A DNA stretch of 64,000 bases from Mesosutterella multiformis (GTDB taxonomy: Bacteria > Pseudomonadota > Gammaproteobacteria > Burkholderiales > Burkholderiaceae_F), in assembly GCF_003402575.1 (NCBI RefSeq), contig NZ_BGZJ01000001.1, positions 372,001 to 436,000 on the forward strand, in the 5' to 3' direction. The notes beneath the pieces were generated by a model. It searched no databases and was not told the DNA's origin. It saw only the letters and a program-made list of their open reading frames with translations. Both the position numbers and the translations under genes were made by a program. Below, one piece after another: positions 1 through 9,846 of the stretch (positions within the stretch are counted from its first letter, which is position 1; each line of letters opens with the position of its first letter).

Positions 1-1476
1 ATCATCGCTGAGCGCCGCGCCAAGCTGCAGCTGCTCCGCGACGCGAACGCCGCCTACCCGAACGATTTCCGCCGCAAGGACTACTTTGCCGATCTGCACG
101 CGAAGTACGACGCCGAAGACCGCGAAACGTTTGAGGCTTCCGAAAAGGTTGAGGTTCAGACCGCCGGCCGCATCATGCTGAAGCGCGTGATGGGCAAGGT
201 CTCCTTCCTCACCGTGAAGGACATGACCGGCACGATCCAGTACTTCGTCACGCGCGACGCGCTCGGCGAAGAGGCGTACAAGAACTTCAAGACCTGGGAC
301 GTGGGTGATATCGTCGGCTCCACCGGCTATCTCTTCAAGACGAAGACGGGTGAACTCTCCGTTCACGTCGAGACGCTTCGTCTCCTCACGAAGTCGATCC
401 GTCCGCTTCCCGACAAGCATAAGGGCATCACGGATCCGGAACTGATCTACCGCCAGCGTTACGTCGATCTGATGACGAATGACGTGTCGCGCAACCGCTT
501 CATCACGCGTTCCAAGATGATCACGGCGATCCGCGACTTCATGACGCAGCACCGCTTCCTCGAAGTCGAAACCCCGATGCTGCACCCGATCCCGGGCGGC
601 GCGAACGCGAAGCCCTTCATCACGCATCACAACGCGCTTGACGTTGATCTCTACCTCCGAATCGCTCCGGAACTCTATCTGAAGCGTCTCGTGGTGGGCG
701 GCATGGAACGTGTCTATGACATGAACCGCTGCTTCCGTAACGAAGGCATGGACGTCCGTCACAACCCGGAATTCACGACGATCGAGTGGTACGCCGCGTA
801 CTGGGATTACCGCATCCAGATGGACTTCACCGAAGAACTGATCCGCTACGCCGCGATCAAGGCAACCGGTTCCGCCGTTGTCCAGTATCAGGGCGTCACG
901 GTGGATCTCTCGCAGCCTTTTGACCGTCTCACGCCGAAGGAAGCGATCATGAAGTACTCGGACTACACGTCCGAGCAGATTGATGATGAGGCATTCCTCC
1001 GCGCTGAACTCGCCCGCCGCGGCGAGCCGCAGAAGGATTTCGTCGGCTACGGCACGCTCCTCATGGCGATGTTTGACCTTGTCGCCGAAGCGAAGCTGAT
1101 CCGCCCGACTTTCCTCATCAACTTCCCGACCGAAGTGTCGCCGCTCGCCCGCGCCTCAGACAGCGATCCGAGCATCTGCGAGCGCTTCGAGCTCTATATC
1201 GTCGGCCGCGAGCACGCGAACGGCTTCTCTGAGCTCAATGACCCGGACGATCAGGCCCGCCGCTTCAAGGCTCAGGCTGACGCGAAGAGCAAGGGCGACG
1301 ATGAAGCGATGTACTACGACGCGGACTACATCCGCGCCCTGGAGTACGGCCTCGCCCCGACCTCCGGCTGCGGCATCGGTATTGACCGTCTCGCCATGCT
1401 CCTCACGGACGCTCCGAGCATCCGTGACGTGCTCCTCTTCCCGCAGATGCGTCCCGAAGCGGATCTTCTGAAGTAA
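1..1476 (+). CDS. lysS: Lysyl-tRNA synthetase, class II (5' end cut by window edge)
   Basis: Charges tRNA-Lys with lysine in the cytoplasm. The reading frame is open from base 1, so the gene starts left of the window; only about the first 25-30 residues are missing by comparison with E. coli LysS. The N-terminal OB-fold anticodon-binding domain is followed by the class II catalytic core. Motif 2 is visible as [15 protein letters not shown] and motif 3 as [13 protein letters not shown] near the C-terminus; [16 protein letters not shown] is typical of LysRS. The stop is 7 bases before the next start, so the Nudix gene is probably co-transcribed. Confidence 0.97.
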   Translation: MIAERRAKLQLLRDANAAYPNDFRRKDYFADLHAKYDAEDRETFEASEKVEVQTAGRIMLKRVMGKVSFLTVKDMTGTIQYFVTRDALGEEAYKNFKTWDVGDIVGSTGYLFKTKTGELSVHVETLRLLTKSIRPLPDKHKGITDPELIYRQRYVDLMTNDVSRNRFITRSKMITAIRDFMTQHRFLEVETPMLHPIPGGANAKPFITHHNALDVDLYLRIAPELYLKRLVVGGMERVYDMNRCFRNEGMDVRHNPEFTTIEWYAAYWDYRIQMDFTEELIRYAAIKATGSAVVQYQGVTVDLSQPFDRLTPKEAIMKYSDYTSEQIDDEAFLRAELARRGEPQKDFVGYGTLLMAMFDLVAEAKLIRPTFLINFPTEVSPLARASDSDPSICERFELYIVGREHANGFSELNDPDDQARRFKAQADAKSKGDDEAMYYDADYIRALEYGLAPTSGCGIGIDRLAMLLTDAPSIRDVLLFPQMRPEADLLK

Positions 1477-1483
1477 GAGCGCC

Positions 1484-2326
1484 ATGACCGATACCAAGTG
1501 GCGGATTGGGAAATCCTTCGCGAAGTATTCGAAGCAGGCTTCCGCCTCACTCGATCCTTCGCGGAAGAGCCTTGTGATCGGCGGCAGAGCAGCCGGGTCG
1601 GTGTCTGAGGACGACGCCCGGCTGATCGCGGAACGGATCGAGGGTGCGGCCTTCGACGGCGCGTCGCTTTCGATCGGCGCCGCGTCTGACAGCGAGGAAA
1701 CGCTCTCCGCGATCCTCGCGCTCGCCGCGGCTCTCCTCCGGGACGAAGGCCGGATTCACCGCTGGCGCGGCGAACTCGTGGACGTTCAGATGCCGGAAGG
1801 CGGTCCCCGCATCGCGGTGCTTGAGCGGAGCGCGTTCCGTCTTCTCGGTCTTCTTACGGTCGCCGTTCATATGAACGGTGTCACGCCGGACGGCCGTATC
1901 TGGACCTCGCAGCGCTCAGACACGAAGGACATCAATCCTGGCAAATGGGATAACCTCGCGGCCGGCATGGTGGCAGCAGGCGAAACCCCGCTTGACGCTA
2001 TGAAGCGCGAAGCCGCGGAAGAGGCCGGGCTTACGCCTGAGGACTATGAGCTCGTCCCCGAGACCGTGTTCCTCACGAGCCGCCCGACCGAGTCCGGCTG
2101 GATGCTGGAACGCGCCTACTGCTACACCGCACGGCTCCGTGACGGCGTGACGCCTCATAACGTCGACGGAGAAGTGCAGGCGACGGAACTCCTCGACGCG
2201 GACGCCATGGCGGAACTCATCGCCCGCGGCAAGGTGACAAGCGAAGCGTCGCTCGCCGCCCTCCACTGGCTCGCGGCGAAGACTGGGAAAACGCTTCCCG
2301 AAGGTTTCTATCAGGCGTTTGTCTGA
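1484..2326 (+). CDS. Nudix hydrolase, DUF4743/Tnr3-like
   Basis: A 280-residue protein with a complete Nudix box at residues 161-183 (G-x5-E-x7-R-E-A-A-E-E-A-G-L), the Mg2+-binding signature of enzymes that hydrolyse nucleoside-diphosphate-linked compounds. Residues 1-125 form the DUF4743-type N-terminal region found in Nudix proteins related to the C-terminal half of yeast thiamine pyrophosphokinase Tnr3. Relatives in that group remove damaged thiamine diphosphate forms, but the substrate here is inferred only from family resemblance. It follows lysS by 7 bases and ends at a strong bidirectional terminator. Confidence 0.8.
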   Translation: MTDTKWRIGKSFAKYSKQASASLDPSRKSLVIGGRAAGSVSEDDARLIAERIEGAAFDGASLSIGAASDSEETLSAILALAAALLRDEGRIHRWRGELVDVQMPEGGPRIAVLERSAFRLLGLLTVAVHMNGVTPDGRIWTSQRSDTKDINPGKWDNLAAGMVAAGETPLDAMKREAAEEAGLTPEDYELVPETVFLTSRPTESGWMLERAYCYTARLRDGVTPHNVDGEVQATELLDADAMAELIARGKVTSEASLAALHWLAAKTGKTLPEGFYQAFV

Positions 2327-2351
2327 GCGAATTCCTTCATCTGCGGTTAAA

Positions 2352-2387
2352 AAAATGAGCGCCGGAATCCTTTCCGGCGCTCATTTT
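2352..2387. terminator. Bidirectional intrinsic terminator between the Nudix gene and argF
   Basis: A perfect 16-base inverted repeat (2352-2367 and 2372-2387) with a 4-base loop, flanked by A-rich and T-rich tracts. It can end transcription from both convergent genes. Confidence 0.9.
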
Positions 2388-2412
2388 CTTTTATCTCACT
2401 CGGGTGTCAGTC

Positions 2413-3420
2413 TCAGCAGGCAAGCGCTGCCACCATCACGGCCTTGATCGTATGGAGACGGTTGCCGGCCTGGTCAAAGACGATAGAGGCCGGGGACTCA
2501 AACACCTCTTCCGTCACCTCGACACCGGTCGCGAGTTCCGGATGCGCGGCGATCACGGCCTGACCCACCTTTGTTTCCGCGTTGTGGTACGCGGGGAGGC
2601 AGTGCATGAATTTCACGCGCGGGTTGCCCGAAGCCTTCAGGAGCGCGGCGTTCACCTGATAGGGCATCAGGTCATGAATACGCTGATCCCAAACGTCCGC
2701 GGGTTCACCCATCGAAACCCAGATGTCGGTGTGGATGAAATCGACGCCCTTCACGGCTTCTTCCGCGTTTTCCGTCAGCGTGATCTTCGCGCCGCTCTCG
2801 CGGGCAAAGGCCTCGCACATATCGAGCACCGACTTCTCGGGCCAGTAGGCCTTCGGGGCACCGATGCGGACATCCATGCCCATCTTCGCGCCGATCATGA
2901 GAAGCGAATTCCCGGTGTTGAAACGGGCGTCACCCATGTAGGCGAAGCTGATCTGGTTAAAGGGCTTGTGGCAGTGCTCACGCATCGTAAGGAGGTCACA
3001 GAGCATCTGCGTCGGATGCCATTCATCGGTGAGGCCGTTGAAGACCGGAACGCCGGCGTACTTCGCGAGCTCTTCCACGGTCTTCTGGGCAAAGCCGCGG
3101 TACTCGATCGCGTCATAGATCTGCCCGAGCACCCGGGCCGAATCCTTCACGCTCTCCTTGTGGCCGAACTGAGAGGCCGACGGGTCAAAGAATGTCGTAT
3201 GCGCGCCCTGATCGGCCGCTGCCACTTCAAAGGCGCTCCGCGTACGGGTTGAGGTCTTCTCAAAAATCAGGGCGATATTTTTTCCCTTCAGACGCGGCAC
3301 TTCGTAGCCGCCTCGCTTCGCCCGCTTCAGGTCTTCCGCGAGGTCGACGAGATACGTGATTTCAGCAGGAGTGTGGTGACAGAGGCTAAGCAGGCTGCGA
3401 TTCCGAAGATTGAACGGCAT
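2413..3420 (-). CDS. argF: Ornithine carbamoyltransferase
   Basis: Makes citrulline from ornithine and carbamoyl phosphate in arginine biosynthesis. The carbamoyl-phosphate loop FEKTSTRTR is present, as are the family motifs FHCLPA-type (MHCLPAYH) and [12 protein letters not shown]. The ATG at 3420 is chosen over an upstream in-frame ATG at 3471: it follows an AAGGA ribosome site and the upstream stretch overlaps a hairpin. The resulting 335 residues match the family length. Downstream of the isc operon on the same strand but separated from it by a terminator-like hairpin. Confidence 0.96.
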   Translation of the reverse strand: MPFNLRNRSLLSLCHHTPAEITYLVDLAEDLKRAKRGGYEVPRLKGKNIALIFEKTSTRTRSAFEVAAADQGAHTTFFDPSASQFGHKESVKDSARVLGQIYDAIEYRGFAQKTVEELAKYAGVPVFNGLTDEWHPTQMLCDLLTMREHCHKPFNQISFAYMGDARFNTGNSLLMIGAKMGMDVRIGAPKAYWPEKSVLDMCEAFARESGAKITLTENAEEAVKGVDFIHTDIWVSMGEPADVWDQRIHDLMPYQVNAALLKASGNPRVKFMHCLPAYHNAETKVGQAVIAAHPELATGVEVTEEVFESPASIVFDQAGNRLHTIKAVMVAALAC

Positions 3421-3438
3421 TTTTTGATCCTTATAAGA

Positions 3439-3468
3439 AAAGCCTCGCAGGAGGGGCTGCGAGGCTTT
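3439..3468 (-). terminator. Hairpin between iscX and argF, probable isc operon terminator
   Basis: Perfect 12-base inverted repeat (3439-3450 and 3457-3468) with a 6-base loop, followed on the minus strand by TTTTCTT. It lies after the last isc gene and just before the argF ribosome site, so it could also act as an attenuator-like element for argF. Confidence 0.7.
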
Positions 3469-3536
3469 CAATAATAACGCAGAGCGGCTGTCGGGAAATC
3501 AGACCGAGGCCGCTTCAGCGCCTAGCGCGGCAGGCG

Positions 3537-3737
3537 TTACTCACGCTCATCGAGCCACGCCTGCAGGATCGCTTCGAGAATCGCTTCAGAGGATTTCTCG
3601 GGATCATCCGAGAAGCCGGGGAGCGCGCACACCATATCGTGCAGTTCCGTGAAGCGAAGCGTCGTCGGATCGAGATCGGGATCGTTGTCGTAGAGGGTCT
3701 CCGCAATGGTCCCTGTGTCCTTCCAGGTGAGCGCCAT
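3537..3737 (-). CDS. iscX: Fe-S cluster assembly protein IscX
   Basis: A 66-residue acidic protein that aligns end to end with E. coli IscX (YfhJ), including LYDNDPDLDP, RFTELH and EAILQAWLDE. IscX binds the cysteine desulfurase IscS and iron and modulates cluster assembly. It is the last gene of the isc operon; its ATG lies 2 bases before the end of fdx, so translation is probably coupled. Confidence 0.95.
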   Translation of the reverse strand: MALTWKDTGTIAETLYDNDPDLDPTTLRFTELHDMVCALPGFSDDPEKSSEAILEAILQAWLDERE

Positions 3738-3738
3738 A

Positions 3739-4077
3739 TCAGTCGTCCTCGGAAACCTGGTTACGGGTGTACTTCGGGACTTCGATCGTGAGATCCTCGT
3801 CCGCCACCTTCACCTGGCAGGAGAGACGGGACAGAGCGCCGACGCCCCAGGCCTTATCGAGGCAGTCGTATTCTTTATCAGACGGCTCCTCGAGCGAATC
3901 AAAACCCTTGCGGATGATCACGTGGCAGGTGGAGCAGGCGCAGGACATTTCGCAGGCATGCTCAATCTTCACACCGTGCGAGAGAAGCCCGCGGATCAGG
4001 TTCTCACCCGTCGCCATTTCAAACTCCGCGCCCTCAGGACAGTATTTCGGGTTCGGCAGGACAGTAATCTTCGGCAT
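3739..4077 (-). CDS. fdx: ISC-type [2Fe-2S] ferredoxin
   Basis: A 112-residue adrenodoxin-type ferredoxin that donates electrons to Fe-S cluster assembly. The four cluster ligands are C42, C48, C51 and C87, the same numbering as E. coli Fdx; an extra cysteine at 46 is also conserved in that family. A GGAGG ribosome site precedes the ATG. It sits between hscA and iscX in the usual isc order. Confidence 0.96.
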   Translation of the reverse strand: MPKITVLPNPKYCPEGAEFEMATGENLIRGLLSHGVKIEHACEMSCACSTCHVIIRKGFDSLEEPSDKEYDCLDKAWGVGALSRLSCQVKVADEDLTIEVPKYTRNQVSEDD

Positions 4078-4094
4078 CAGATGCCTCCTATTCG

Positions 4095-5960
4095 TTAAAT
4101 GTCATTCACGTTCTGGCCCGCGAGCGCCTTCTGAATGCTGCGGTCCATACGGAGTTCGGCAAAATGCTCGGTACCCTTGGCGAGCGCGTCCATCGCGTCC
4201 TTGATCGCCTGGGTGTCATCTGCTTCAGAAAGCGTAAGCGTGTGGCGCACGAGGTCAAGAATCTTCGCTTCTTCTTCCTTCGAAAGCAGATCGCGGTCAG
4301 CGGCAAGCGCGGAGACCGTTGATTCAACAATACGCTTCGCTTCGACCTGTGCTTCACGCAGATCACGCGCGGCCTTGTCTTCCTCAGCGTTCTGGTTGCC
4401 TTCGCGGAGCATCTTCACGATGTCGTCATCGGTGAGACCGTAGGACGGCTTCACTTCAACGGAGCTCTCAACCCCGGTCGTCTGCTCACGGGCGCTGACA
4501 GAAAGCAGTCCGTCCGCATCCACCTGGAACGTCACGCGGATACGCGCGGCGCCCGCCACCATCGGAGGGATGCCTCGGAGCTCAAACCTCGCGAGCGACC
4601 GGCAGTTATCAACGAGCTCGCGCTCGCCCTGCAGTACGTGGATCGCCATCGCGGTCTGACCGTCCTTGAACGTCGTGAAGTCCTGGGCGCGGGCCACCGG
4701 AATCGGGGTGTTCTTCGGGATCACCTTCTCAACGAGACCGCCCATCGTCTCAAGACCAAGAGAAAGCGGAGTGACATCGAGAAGGAGGAAATCGTTTTCC
4801 ACTTCGTTGCCAGCGAGCTTATTCGCCTGGATCGCGGCGCCGATCGCCACAACCTTATCGGGATCGATGCCGGCGAGCGGCTCTTTCCCAAAGTAGTCGC
4901 GGATCAGACGCGGCACCATCGGCATGCGGGTCGCGCCGCCGACAAGCACAACGCCCTTCACATCAGCGGCATTGAGCTTTGCGTCAGCGAGCGTCGCGCG
5001 GACCGCGTCAAGCGTCTTCTGAAGCAGCGCCTTCGTGGCGTCCTCAAATTCAGCGCGGCTGAGCGGAAGTGACACCTCGCGCCCATCCTCAAGCTTCACG
5101 TGGAATTCAGTCGATTCGGCATCAGTCAGACGCTCTTTCGCGGCGCGGCTTTCTGCGAGCAGCCGGCGCTTATCCGCGGGAGTGAGGCTGGTATCCGAAA
5201 CGCCCGTCTTTGCGATAGCCCAGGAGAAAACCGCGCGGTCAAAGTCGTCGCCGCCAAGCGCCGAATTGCCGCCCGTCGCGAGTACCTGGAAAACACCCCG
5301 GTCAAGCTTCAGAATCGACACGTCAAACGTGCCGCCGCCGAGGTCATAGACGATGTAAATTCCTTCCGCTGCCTTATCGAGGCCATAGGCCAGAGCAGCG
5401 GCCGTCGGCTCATTCAGCAGACGGAGAACATTGAGGCCGGCAAGGCGCCCCGCGTCCTTCGTCGCCTGACGCTGCGCGTCATCAAAGTACGCCGGGCACG
5501 TAATCACGGCGCCCACAAGTTCCCCTTCGAGATCCGCCTCAGCCCGGGCGCGGAGCACCTTCAGGACTTCTGAGGAAACCTCTTCAGGCGTCTTCACGCC
5601 GGCCGCGGTTTCAATCTTCACCATGCCGGGGTTATCAAGCAGACGGAACGGAAGATGCGAAGGATCCGCAATTTCCGAAAGGGTCCGCCCGATCAGCCGC
5701 TTCGCGCTGGAAATCGTATTCTGCGGGTCTTCGGCCGCGCGCTGAAGCGCCTCGCGTCCGACCTGCACCGTGCCGTCCGGGAGATATCGGACAACGGACG
5801 GAAGAAGAGCCGAGCCCTTCTCGTCCTCGAGCACGACCGCTTCGCCGTTCTTCACGGTCGCAACGAGAGAATTCGTGGTTCCAAGATCGATTCCGACCGC
5901 CAGATGGACGGAGTGCGGAACCTCAGACATTCCGGGTTCTGCGATCTGAAGCAAAGGCAT
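4095..5960 (-). CDS. hscA: Hsp70-type chaperone HscA for Fe-S cluster transfer
   Basis: A specialised DnaK-family ATPase (621 residues) that with HscB releases clusters from the scaffold IscU. The ATPase domain has the phosphate loops GIDLGTTNS near residue 23 and [12 protein letters not shown], plus [10 protein letters not shown]. The substrate-binding domain starts after [17 protein letters not shown]. The N-terminus [12 protein letters not shown] matches the HscA-specific start (E. coli MALLQISEPGLS), so the start is firm. Confidence 0.97.
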   Translation of the reverse strand: MPLLQIAEPGMSEVPHSVHLAVGIDLGTTNSLVATVKNGEAVVLEDEKGSALLPSVVRYLPDGTVQVGREALQRAAEDPQNTISSAKRLIGRTLSEIADPSHLPFRLLDNPGMVKIETAAGVKTPEEVSSEVLKVLRARAEADLEGELVGAVITCPAYFDDAQRQATKDAGRLAGLNVLRLLNEPTAAALAYGLDKAAEGIYIVYDLGGGTFDVSILKLDRGVFQVLATGGNSALGGDDFDRAVFSWAIAKTGVSDTSLTPADKRRLLAESRAAKERLTDAESTEFHVKLEDGREVSLPLSRAEFEDATKALLQKTLDAVRATLADAKLNAADVKGVVLVGGATRMPMVPRLIRDYFGKEPLAGIDPDKVVAIGAAIQANKLAGNEVENDFLLLDVTPLSLGLETMGGLVEKVIPKNTPIPVARAQDFTTFKDGQTAMAIHVLQGERELVDNCRSLARFELRGIPPMVAGAARIRVTFQVDADGLLSVSAREQTTGVESSVEVKPSYGLTDDDIVKMLREGNQNAEEDKAARDLREAQVEAKRIVESTVSALAADRDLLSKEEEAKILDLVRHTLTLSEADDTQAIKDAMDALAKGTEHFAELRMDRSIQKALAGQNVNDI

Positions 5961-5984
5961 GGATTTTTTCCTTATTCTTTTTTC

Positions 5985-6497
5985 TTACTGATGGATGGCG
6001 GCGGCAATGTCGCGGGCCATCTTGTCGACGAACATCAGGCGGCGGACTTCAGAAACCGCTTTTTCGGGGCTCTGCTCATCATCGAGAAGGGCTGCGAGAC
6101 GGTCCACGAGCGCTGTCTTCTCCTCCTGCACAACGGAGGCGAGTTTCGCGAGAGCTTCAGGGGAATTCTTCCCCGCCTCAAACTTTTCGCGCCACTCCAT
6201 CTGCTGCATGAGGAAGTCGACTGGCATGCGGGTGTTGTTCTCGGCGTTCACGGGGAAGCCCGCGGACTCACAGAGATAGACCGCCCGCTTCAGGGGATCT
6301 GAAAGTGTGGAAAGCGCTTCGTTCGCGCGCTGAGACCACTGCTCGGCCACGCGCTTCATCGCGGGAGTGGCCGAAGCGAAGCGGTCGGGGTGAACCTGGA
6401 GCTCGACCCGGCGGTAGCCTTCATCGAGCGCCTTCTGATCCACCCGGAATTTTCTCGGCACGCCGAGAAGCTGGAACATATCAAGCTTATCCGCCAT
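5985..6497 (-). CDS. hscB: J-domain co-chaperone HscB
   Basis: A 170-residue co-chaperone that brings IscU to HscA and stimulates its ATPase. The N-terminal J domain carries the essential HPD motif at residues 36-38. The C-terminal part is the three-helix bundle that binds IscU. The gene lies between iscA and hscA on the same strand. Confidence 0.95.
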   Translation of the reverse strand: MADKLDMFQLLGVPRKFRVDQKALDEGYRRVELQVHPDRFASATPAMKRVAEQWSQRANEALSTLSDPLKRAVYLCESAGFPVNAENNTRMPVDFLMQQMEWREKFEAGKNSPEALAKLASVVQEEKTALVDRLAALLDDEQSPEKAVSEVRRLMFVDKMARDIAAAIHQ

Positions 6498-6514
6498 GAC
6501 CGGGGCGACCTTCT

Positions 6515-6838
6515 TCAGACGCTGAAGGACTTGCCGCAGCCGCAGTGGTCTTTTTCGTTCGGGTTATTGAACTTGAAGCCTTCCTGAATGCCCTCGCGGG
6601 TGTAGTCGAGCTGGGTGCCGTCGATGTAGACGAGGCTCTTCGGATCCACGATCACCTTGATGCCGTGGGAATCGAACACCTGATCATCCGGTTCGAGAAC
6701 GTCAGCGAACTCGAGCTTGTAGGCCATGCCGGAACAGCCCGAGGTCTTCACGCCGACACGCAGGCCGATGCCCTTGCCGCGCTTCTCCAGGAACTGGGAA
6801 ACGTGCTTGGCGGCGGCTTCAGTCATAGAAACGGTCAT
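6515..6838 (-). CDS. iscA: A-type Fe-S carrier IscA
   Basis: A 107-residue A-type carrier that takes clusters from IscU to target apoproteins. The three conserved cysteines are at C35, C99 and C101 (the CGCG-type C-terminus), exactly as in E. coli IscA. It is part of the isc operon, 17 bases upstream of hscB. Confidence 0.96.
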   Translation of the reverse strand: MTVSMTEAAAKHVSQFLEKRGKGIGLRVGVKTSGCSGMAYKLEFADVLEPDDQVFDSHGIKVIVDPKSLVYIDGTQLDYTREGIQEGFKFNNPNEKDHCGCGKSFSV

Positions 6839-6861
6839 TCTTCTGCTCCTTTGCCTGGTAA

Positions 6862-7254
6862 TCAGGCCTTCTTCGCCTGCTTCGCGCGGTAATCGGCGAT
6901 AGCAGCCTTAACGGCGTCTTCGGCAAGAATCGAACAGTGAATCTTCACCGGCGGGAGCGCGAGCTCTTCGGCGATTTCGGAGTTCTTCAGGGCGGCCGCC
7001 TCGTCGAGCGTCTTGCCCTTCACCCACTCGGTTACAAGCGAGCTCGAGGCAATGGCGGAACCGCAGCCGTAGGTCTTGAATTTCGCGTCTTCAATGATGC
7101 CGGTCTTGTCGTCCACCTTGATCTGAAGGCGCATCACGTCGCCGCAGGCCGGGGCGCCGACCATGCCGGTGCCGACGTCATTCGCGTCGGAATCGAGCGT
7201 GCCGACATTGCGGGGATGTTCGTAGTGGTCGATGACTTTTTCGCTATAGGGCAC
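6862..7254 (-). CDS. iscU: Fe-S cluster scaffold IscU (GTG start)
   Basis: The scaffold on which the [2Fe-2S] cluster is built. Ligands C37, D39, C64, H106 and C107 are all present, and LPPVK at residues 100-104 is the HscA-binding peptide. The start codon is GTG at 7254, 8 bases after a strong AAGGAGG ribosome site. An inverted repeat lies between iscS and this gene (listed separately). Confidence 0.97.
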   Translation of the reverse strand: MPYSEKVIDHYEHPRNVGTLDSDANDVGTGMVGAPACGDVMRLQIKVDDKTGIIEDAKFKTYGCGSAIASSSLVTEWVKGKTLDEAAALKNSEIAEELALPPVKIHCSILAEDAVKAAIADYRAKQAKKA

Positions 7255-7276
7255 TTTAGTGTCCTCCTTTCAACGC

Positions 7277-7300
7277 TCCGGGCGGTTTCTTCCGCCCGGA
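7277..7300 (-). promoter_or_regulatory. Hairpin in the iscS-iscU intergenic region
   Basis: Perfect 9-base GC-rich inverted repeat (7277-7285 and 7292-7300) with a 6-base loop and no following T-tract. It lies inside the isc transcript just upstream of the iscU ribosome site. It may stabilise or process the mRNA so that the scaffold is made in a different amount from IscS; that role is inferred. Confidence 0.55.
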
Positions 7301-7341
7301 TACCGGTTAATTACTGAATCTGTTCCGAAGGAAATCCGGCC

Positions 7342-8556
7342 TTACATCTTGGCCCACTGAACCTTCGTCGTATCGATGCCCTTCTGGTGCATTTCCCAGA
7401 GCGGGGAGAGTTCGCGAAGCCGCGTCACGGCCTCCGTGAGCTCCTTGATCGTGTAGTCGATCTCTTCCTCAGTCGTGAAGCGGCCGAGCGTGAAGCGGAT
7501 CGAGCTGTGAGCGAGTTCATCCGGGCGGCCGAGAGCCTTCAGCACGAAGGACGGCTCAAGCGACGCGGAGGTGCAGGCGGAGCCCGACGACACAGCGAGA
7601 TTCTTGCAGGCCATCATGAGGGATTCACCCTCGATGTACTCGAAGGAAACGTTCAGGTTGAAGCCCACGCGGTGTTCCCAGGAGCCGTTCAGCACGACGC
7701 ACGGGATGTTCTTCTGGATGCCTTCCCAGAGGCGGTCGCGGAGCTTGCGGATGCGTTCATTCTCCTCGTCCATCTCCTCCTTCAGGATGCGATAGGCTTC
7801 GCCCATGCCGACGATCTGCTGCGTCGCGAGCGTGCCGGAACGCATGCCGCGTTCGTGTCCGCCGCCGTCGATCTGGCATTCAATACGAACGCGGGGCTTG
7901 CGGCGGACGTAAAGAGCGCCCATGCCCTTCGGGCCGTACACCTTGTGGCTCGACATGCTCATGAGGTCGATCGGTTGGTTCTTCATATCGAAGTGGAGCT
8001 TTCCGATAGCCTGCGTAGCGTCGACGTGGAAAAGCACGCCGTGCTTGTGGCAGATCTCACCGATTTCGAAAATCGGCTGAATCGTGCCGATTTCGTTATT
8101 CACGCCCATGATGGAAACGAGCGTCGTATCCGGGCGGATGGCGGCTTCAACAGCGGCCGGATCCACGAGACCGTCACCGTCGACATCGAGGTAAGTCACC
8201 TCGTAGCCTTCGGATTCGAGACGGCGCATCGAGTCGAGAACAGCCTTATGTTCCGTCTTCTGCGTGATGAGATGCTTGCCCTTATCCTTATAGAAGTGAG
8301 CAGCGCCCTTCAGAGCGAGGTTGTCAGCTTCCGTGGCGCCTGAGGTCCAGACGATTTCACGCGGATCGGCGTTGATCAGCGCTGCGACCTGACCGCGGGC
8401 CTCTTCGACCGCCTTTTCTGCTTCCCAGCCGTAAGCATGGCTACGGCTCGCCGGATTGCCGAAGATCTCCGTGAGGTACGGAATCATTTTCTTTGCAACC
8501 CGCGGATCAACCGGAGTCGTCGCGGAATAATCCAGGTAAACAGGCAATTTAAGCAT
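7342..8556 (-). CDS. iscS: Cysteine desulfurase IscS
   Basis: PLP enzyme that takes sulfur from cysteine and hands it to IscU and to tRNA thiolation proteins. The PLP lysine is K205 in SSHKVYGP, the cofactor-stacking histidine is H103, and the persulfide-carrying C328 lies in SSGSACTS. At 404 residues it has full family length. The ribosome site GAGGAGAA lies 9 bases upstream of the ATG and is the proposed target of the small RNA at 39.3 kb. Confidence 0.97.
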   Translation of the reverse strand: MLKLPVYLDYSATTPVDPRVAKKMIPYLTEIFGNPASRSHAYGWEAEKAVEEARGQVAALINADPREIVWTSGATEADNLALKGAAHFYKDKGKHLITQKTEHKAVLDSMRRLESEGYEVTYLDVDGDGLVDPAAVEAAIRPDTTLVSIMGVNNEIGTIQPIFEIGEICHKHGVLFHVDATQAIGKLHFDMKNQPIDLMSMSSHKVYGPKGMGALYVRRKPRVRIECQIDGGGHERGMRSGTLATQQIVGMGEAYRILKEEMDEENERIRKLRDRLWEGIQKNIPCVVLNGSWEHRVGFNLNVSFEYIEGESLMMACKNLAVSSGSACTSASLEPSFVLKALGRPDELAHSSIRFTLGRFTTEEEIDYTIKELTEAVTRLRELSPLWEMHQKGIDTTKVQWAKM

Positions 8557-8589
8557 TTAAAAGTTTCTCCTCGCTGTAAGGACGCTCAG

Positions 8590-9099
8590 TTACTTCTGAG
8601 TTTCCTTTTGGGCCGTATTCTTATGGCTCCGCCGCATAGCAGCCGGGTCAATTTTCACGTAGGCAATGCCGGACTGGGCAAGCTTCTGCCGCTCTTTGTT
8701 CTGCTCGACGAGTTTCGCGAGCGTCGCCTCAGAAAGCACATCTTCGAGTTTCTGATTGAGCGACGCCCAAAGCTCGTGCGTCATACATTCAGCGCCGTCG
8801 TGGTGACAGCTTGATTTGCCGCCGCACTGCGTCGCGTCCAGATTGTCCTCAACAACATTGATGATGTCGGCAGCCGAAATCTCGCAGGCACCGCGGGCAA
8901 GGCGGTAGCCACCGCCAGGTCCCCGGACGCTGACAACGAGTCCGGCGCGACGCAGCTTTCCGAAGAGCTGCTCGAGGTAAGCAACCGAAATCGATTGCCG
9001 CTCGGCGATCTCCGTCAGCGAAACGGGGTTCTCGCCGGCATGGATAGCCATATCGAGAAGAGCCGTTACAGCAAAGCGTCCTTTGGTCGTCAGTCTCAT
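8590..9099 (-). CDS. iscR: Fe-S-responsive transcription regulator IscR
   Basis: Rrf2-family regulator that carries a [2Fe-2S] cluster and represses its own operon when clusters are plentiful. The winged-helix domain covers roughly residues 1-80. The cluster ligands are C92, C98, C105 and H108. The spacing between the second and third cysteine is one residue longer than in E. coli IscR (92/98/104/107). It is the first gene of iscRSUA-hscBA-fdx-iscX, and a type-1 IscR site overlaps its promoter. Confidence 0.95.
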   Translation of the reverse strand: MRLTTKGRFAVTALLDMAIHAGENPVSLTEIAERQSISVAYLEQLFGKLRRAGLVVSVRGPGGGYRLARGACEISAADIINVVEDNLDATQCGGKSSCHHDGAECMTHELWASLNQKLEDVLSEATLAKLVEQNKERQKLAQSGIAYVKIDPAAMRRSHKNTAQKETQK

Positions 9100-9144
9100 T
9101 ATTTTTCGGTTCCCTATTCAATCCCACCTAGATGAAACACAGAG

Positions 9145-9180
9145 ATCATACACCAATACCCGACAATTTAACTCAGGATT
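9145..9180 (-). promoter_or_regulatory. isc operon promoter with type-1 IscR operator
   Basis: On the minus strand, a -10 element TATGAT (9145-9150) lies 17 bases from a weak -35 (9168-9173). A 25-base imperfect palindrome at 9156-9180 covers the -35. By my count it agrees with the E. coli type-1 IscR consensus at 20 of 25 positions; the most conserved half reads TGTCGGGTAT. This is the expected site for negative autoregulation by holo-IscR. Confidence 0.8.
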
Positions 9181-9211
9181 AAGAACGACGTGAGCCTTAT
9201 TCGTATGGGTG

Positions 9212-9238
9212 AAAAAAAAGGCCGTCAGGAGACGGCCT
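9212..9238 (-). terminator. Intrinsic terminator after the tyrosine phosphatase gene
   Basis: 8-base inverted repeat (9220-9227 and 9231-9238) with a 3-base loop, followed on the minus strand by eight T (9212-9219). Confidence 0.88.
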
Positions 9239-9270
9239 CTAAATAAGGGGAAAAAATAAAACCTCTGAAA

Positions 9271-9789
9271 CTAGTGCTCCGCTTCTCCCTTCTGAGGCTG
9301 GGGAGCCGGGGCATACATCGATACACGGCGCTTCACGATTTCAAGCAGCCCCTGGCAGGCATCCTCACAGTAGTCGAGCACAAGGTTAAAGCCATTCGTA
9401 CCGCCATAGTAGGGGTCAGGAATGACCGCGGCATCGTACTCGCTCGCGTAGCGCATCAGCAGGTGCAGCTTATGGCGGAATACCGGGGGGCACTGGCGCT
9501 GAAGCTCTGAGAGATTCTCCCAGTCCATCGCCAGAATAAAGTCCGCGCTGGAATAGTCATCAAGCGTGATCTGGCGCGCCCGGTGAGCGGACAGATCGTA
9601 GCCGCGCTTGCGTCCGGCCAGCTGAGAACGGACGTCAGGCGCTTCGCCGACGTGATAACCATGGGTGCCAGCGGAATCCACTGCGACTTCGGAACCTATG
9701 CCGGCGTCTGTCACCATTTTGCGAAAAACAGCTTCGGCAGTGGGGGACCGGCAGATGTTGCCCATGCAGACAAAAAGGACTTTGATCAT
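9271..9789 (-). CDS. Low-molecular-weight protein-tyrosine phosphatase
   Basis: A 172-residue phosphatase of the arsenate-reductase-like fold. The P-loop is C8-M-G-N-I-C-R14-S15 and the acid catalyst D125 lies in DPYYG. Relatives act on tyrosine-phosphorylated proteins, in some bacteria within exopolysaccharide control; no Wzc-like kinase is nearby, so the role is open. It has its own promoter downstream of uvrB. Confidence 0.92.
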   Translation of the reverse strand: MIKVLFVCMGNICRSPTAEAVFRKMVTDAGIGSEVAVDSAGTHGYHVGEAPDVRSQLAGRKRGYDLSAHRARQITLDDYSSADFILAMDWENLSELQRQCPPVFRHKLHLLMRYASEYDAAVIPDPYYGGTNGFNLVLDYCEDACQGLLEIVKRRVSMYAPAPQPQKGEAEH

Positions 9790-9846
9790 ATATTCCGAGA
9801 GTAAAAAAGTAGCTGTCCGCCGCCAAGGCGGGCAATTATCCGCTCT

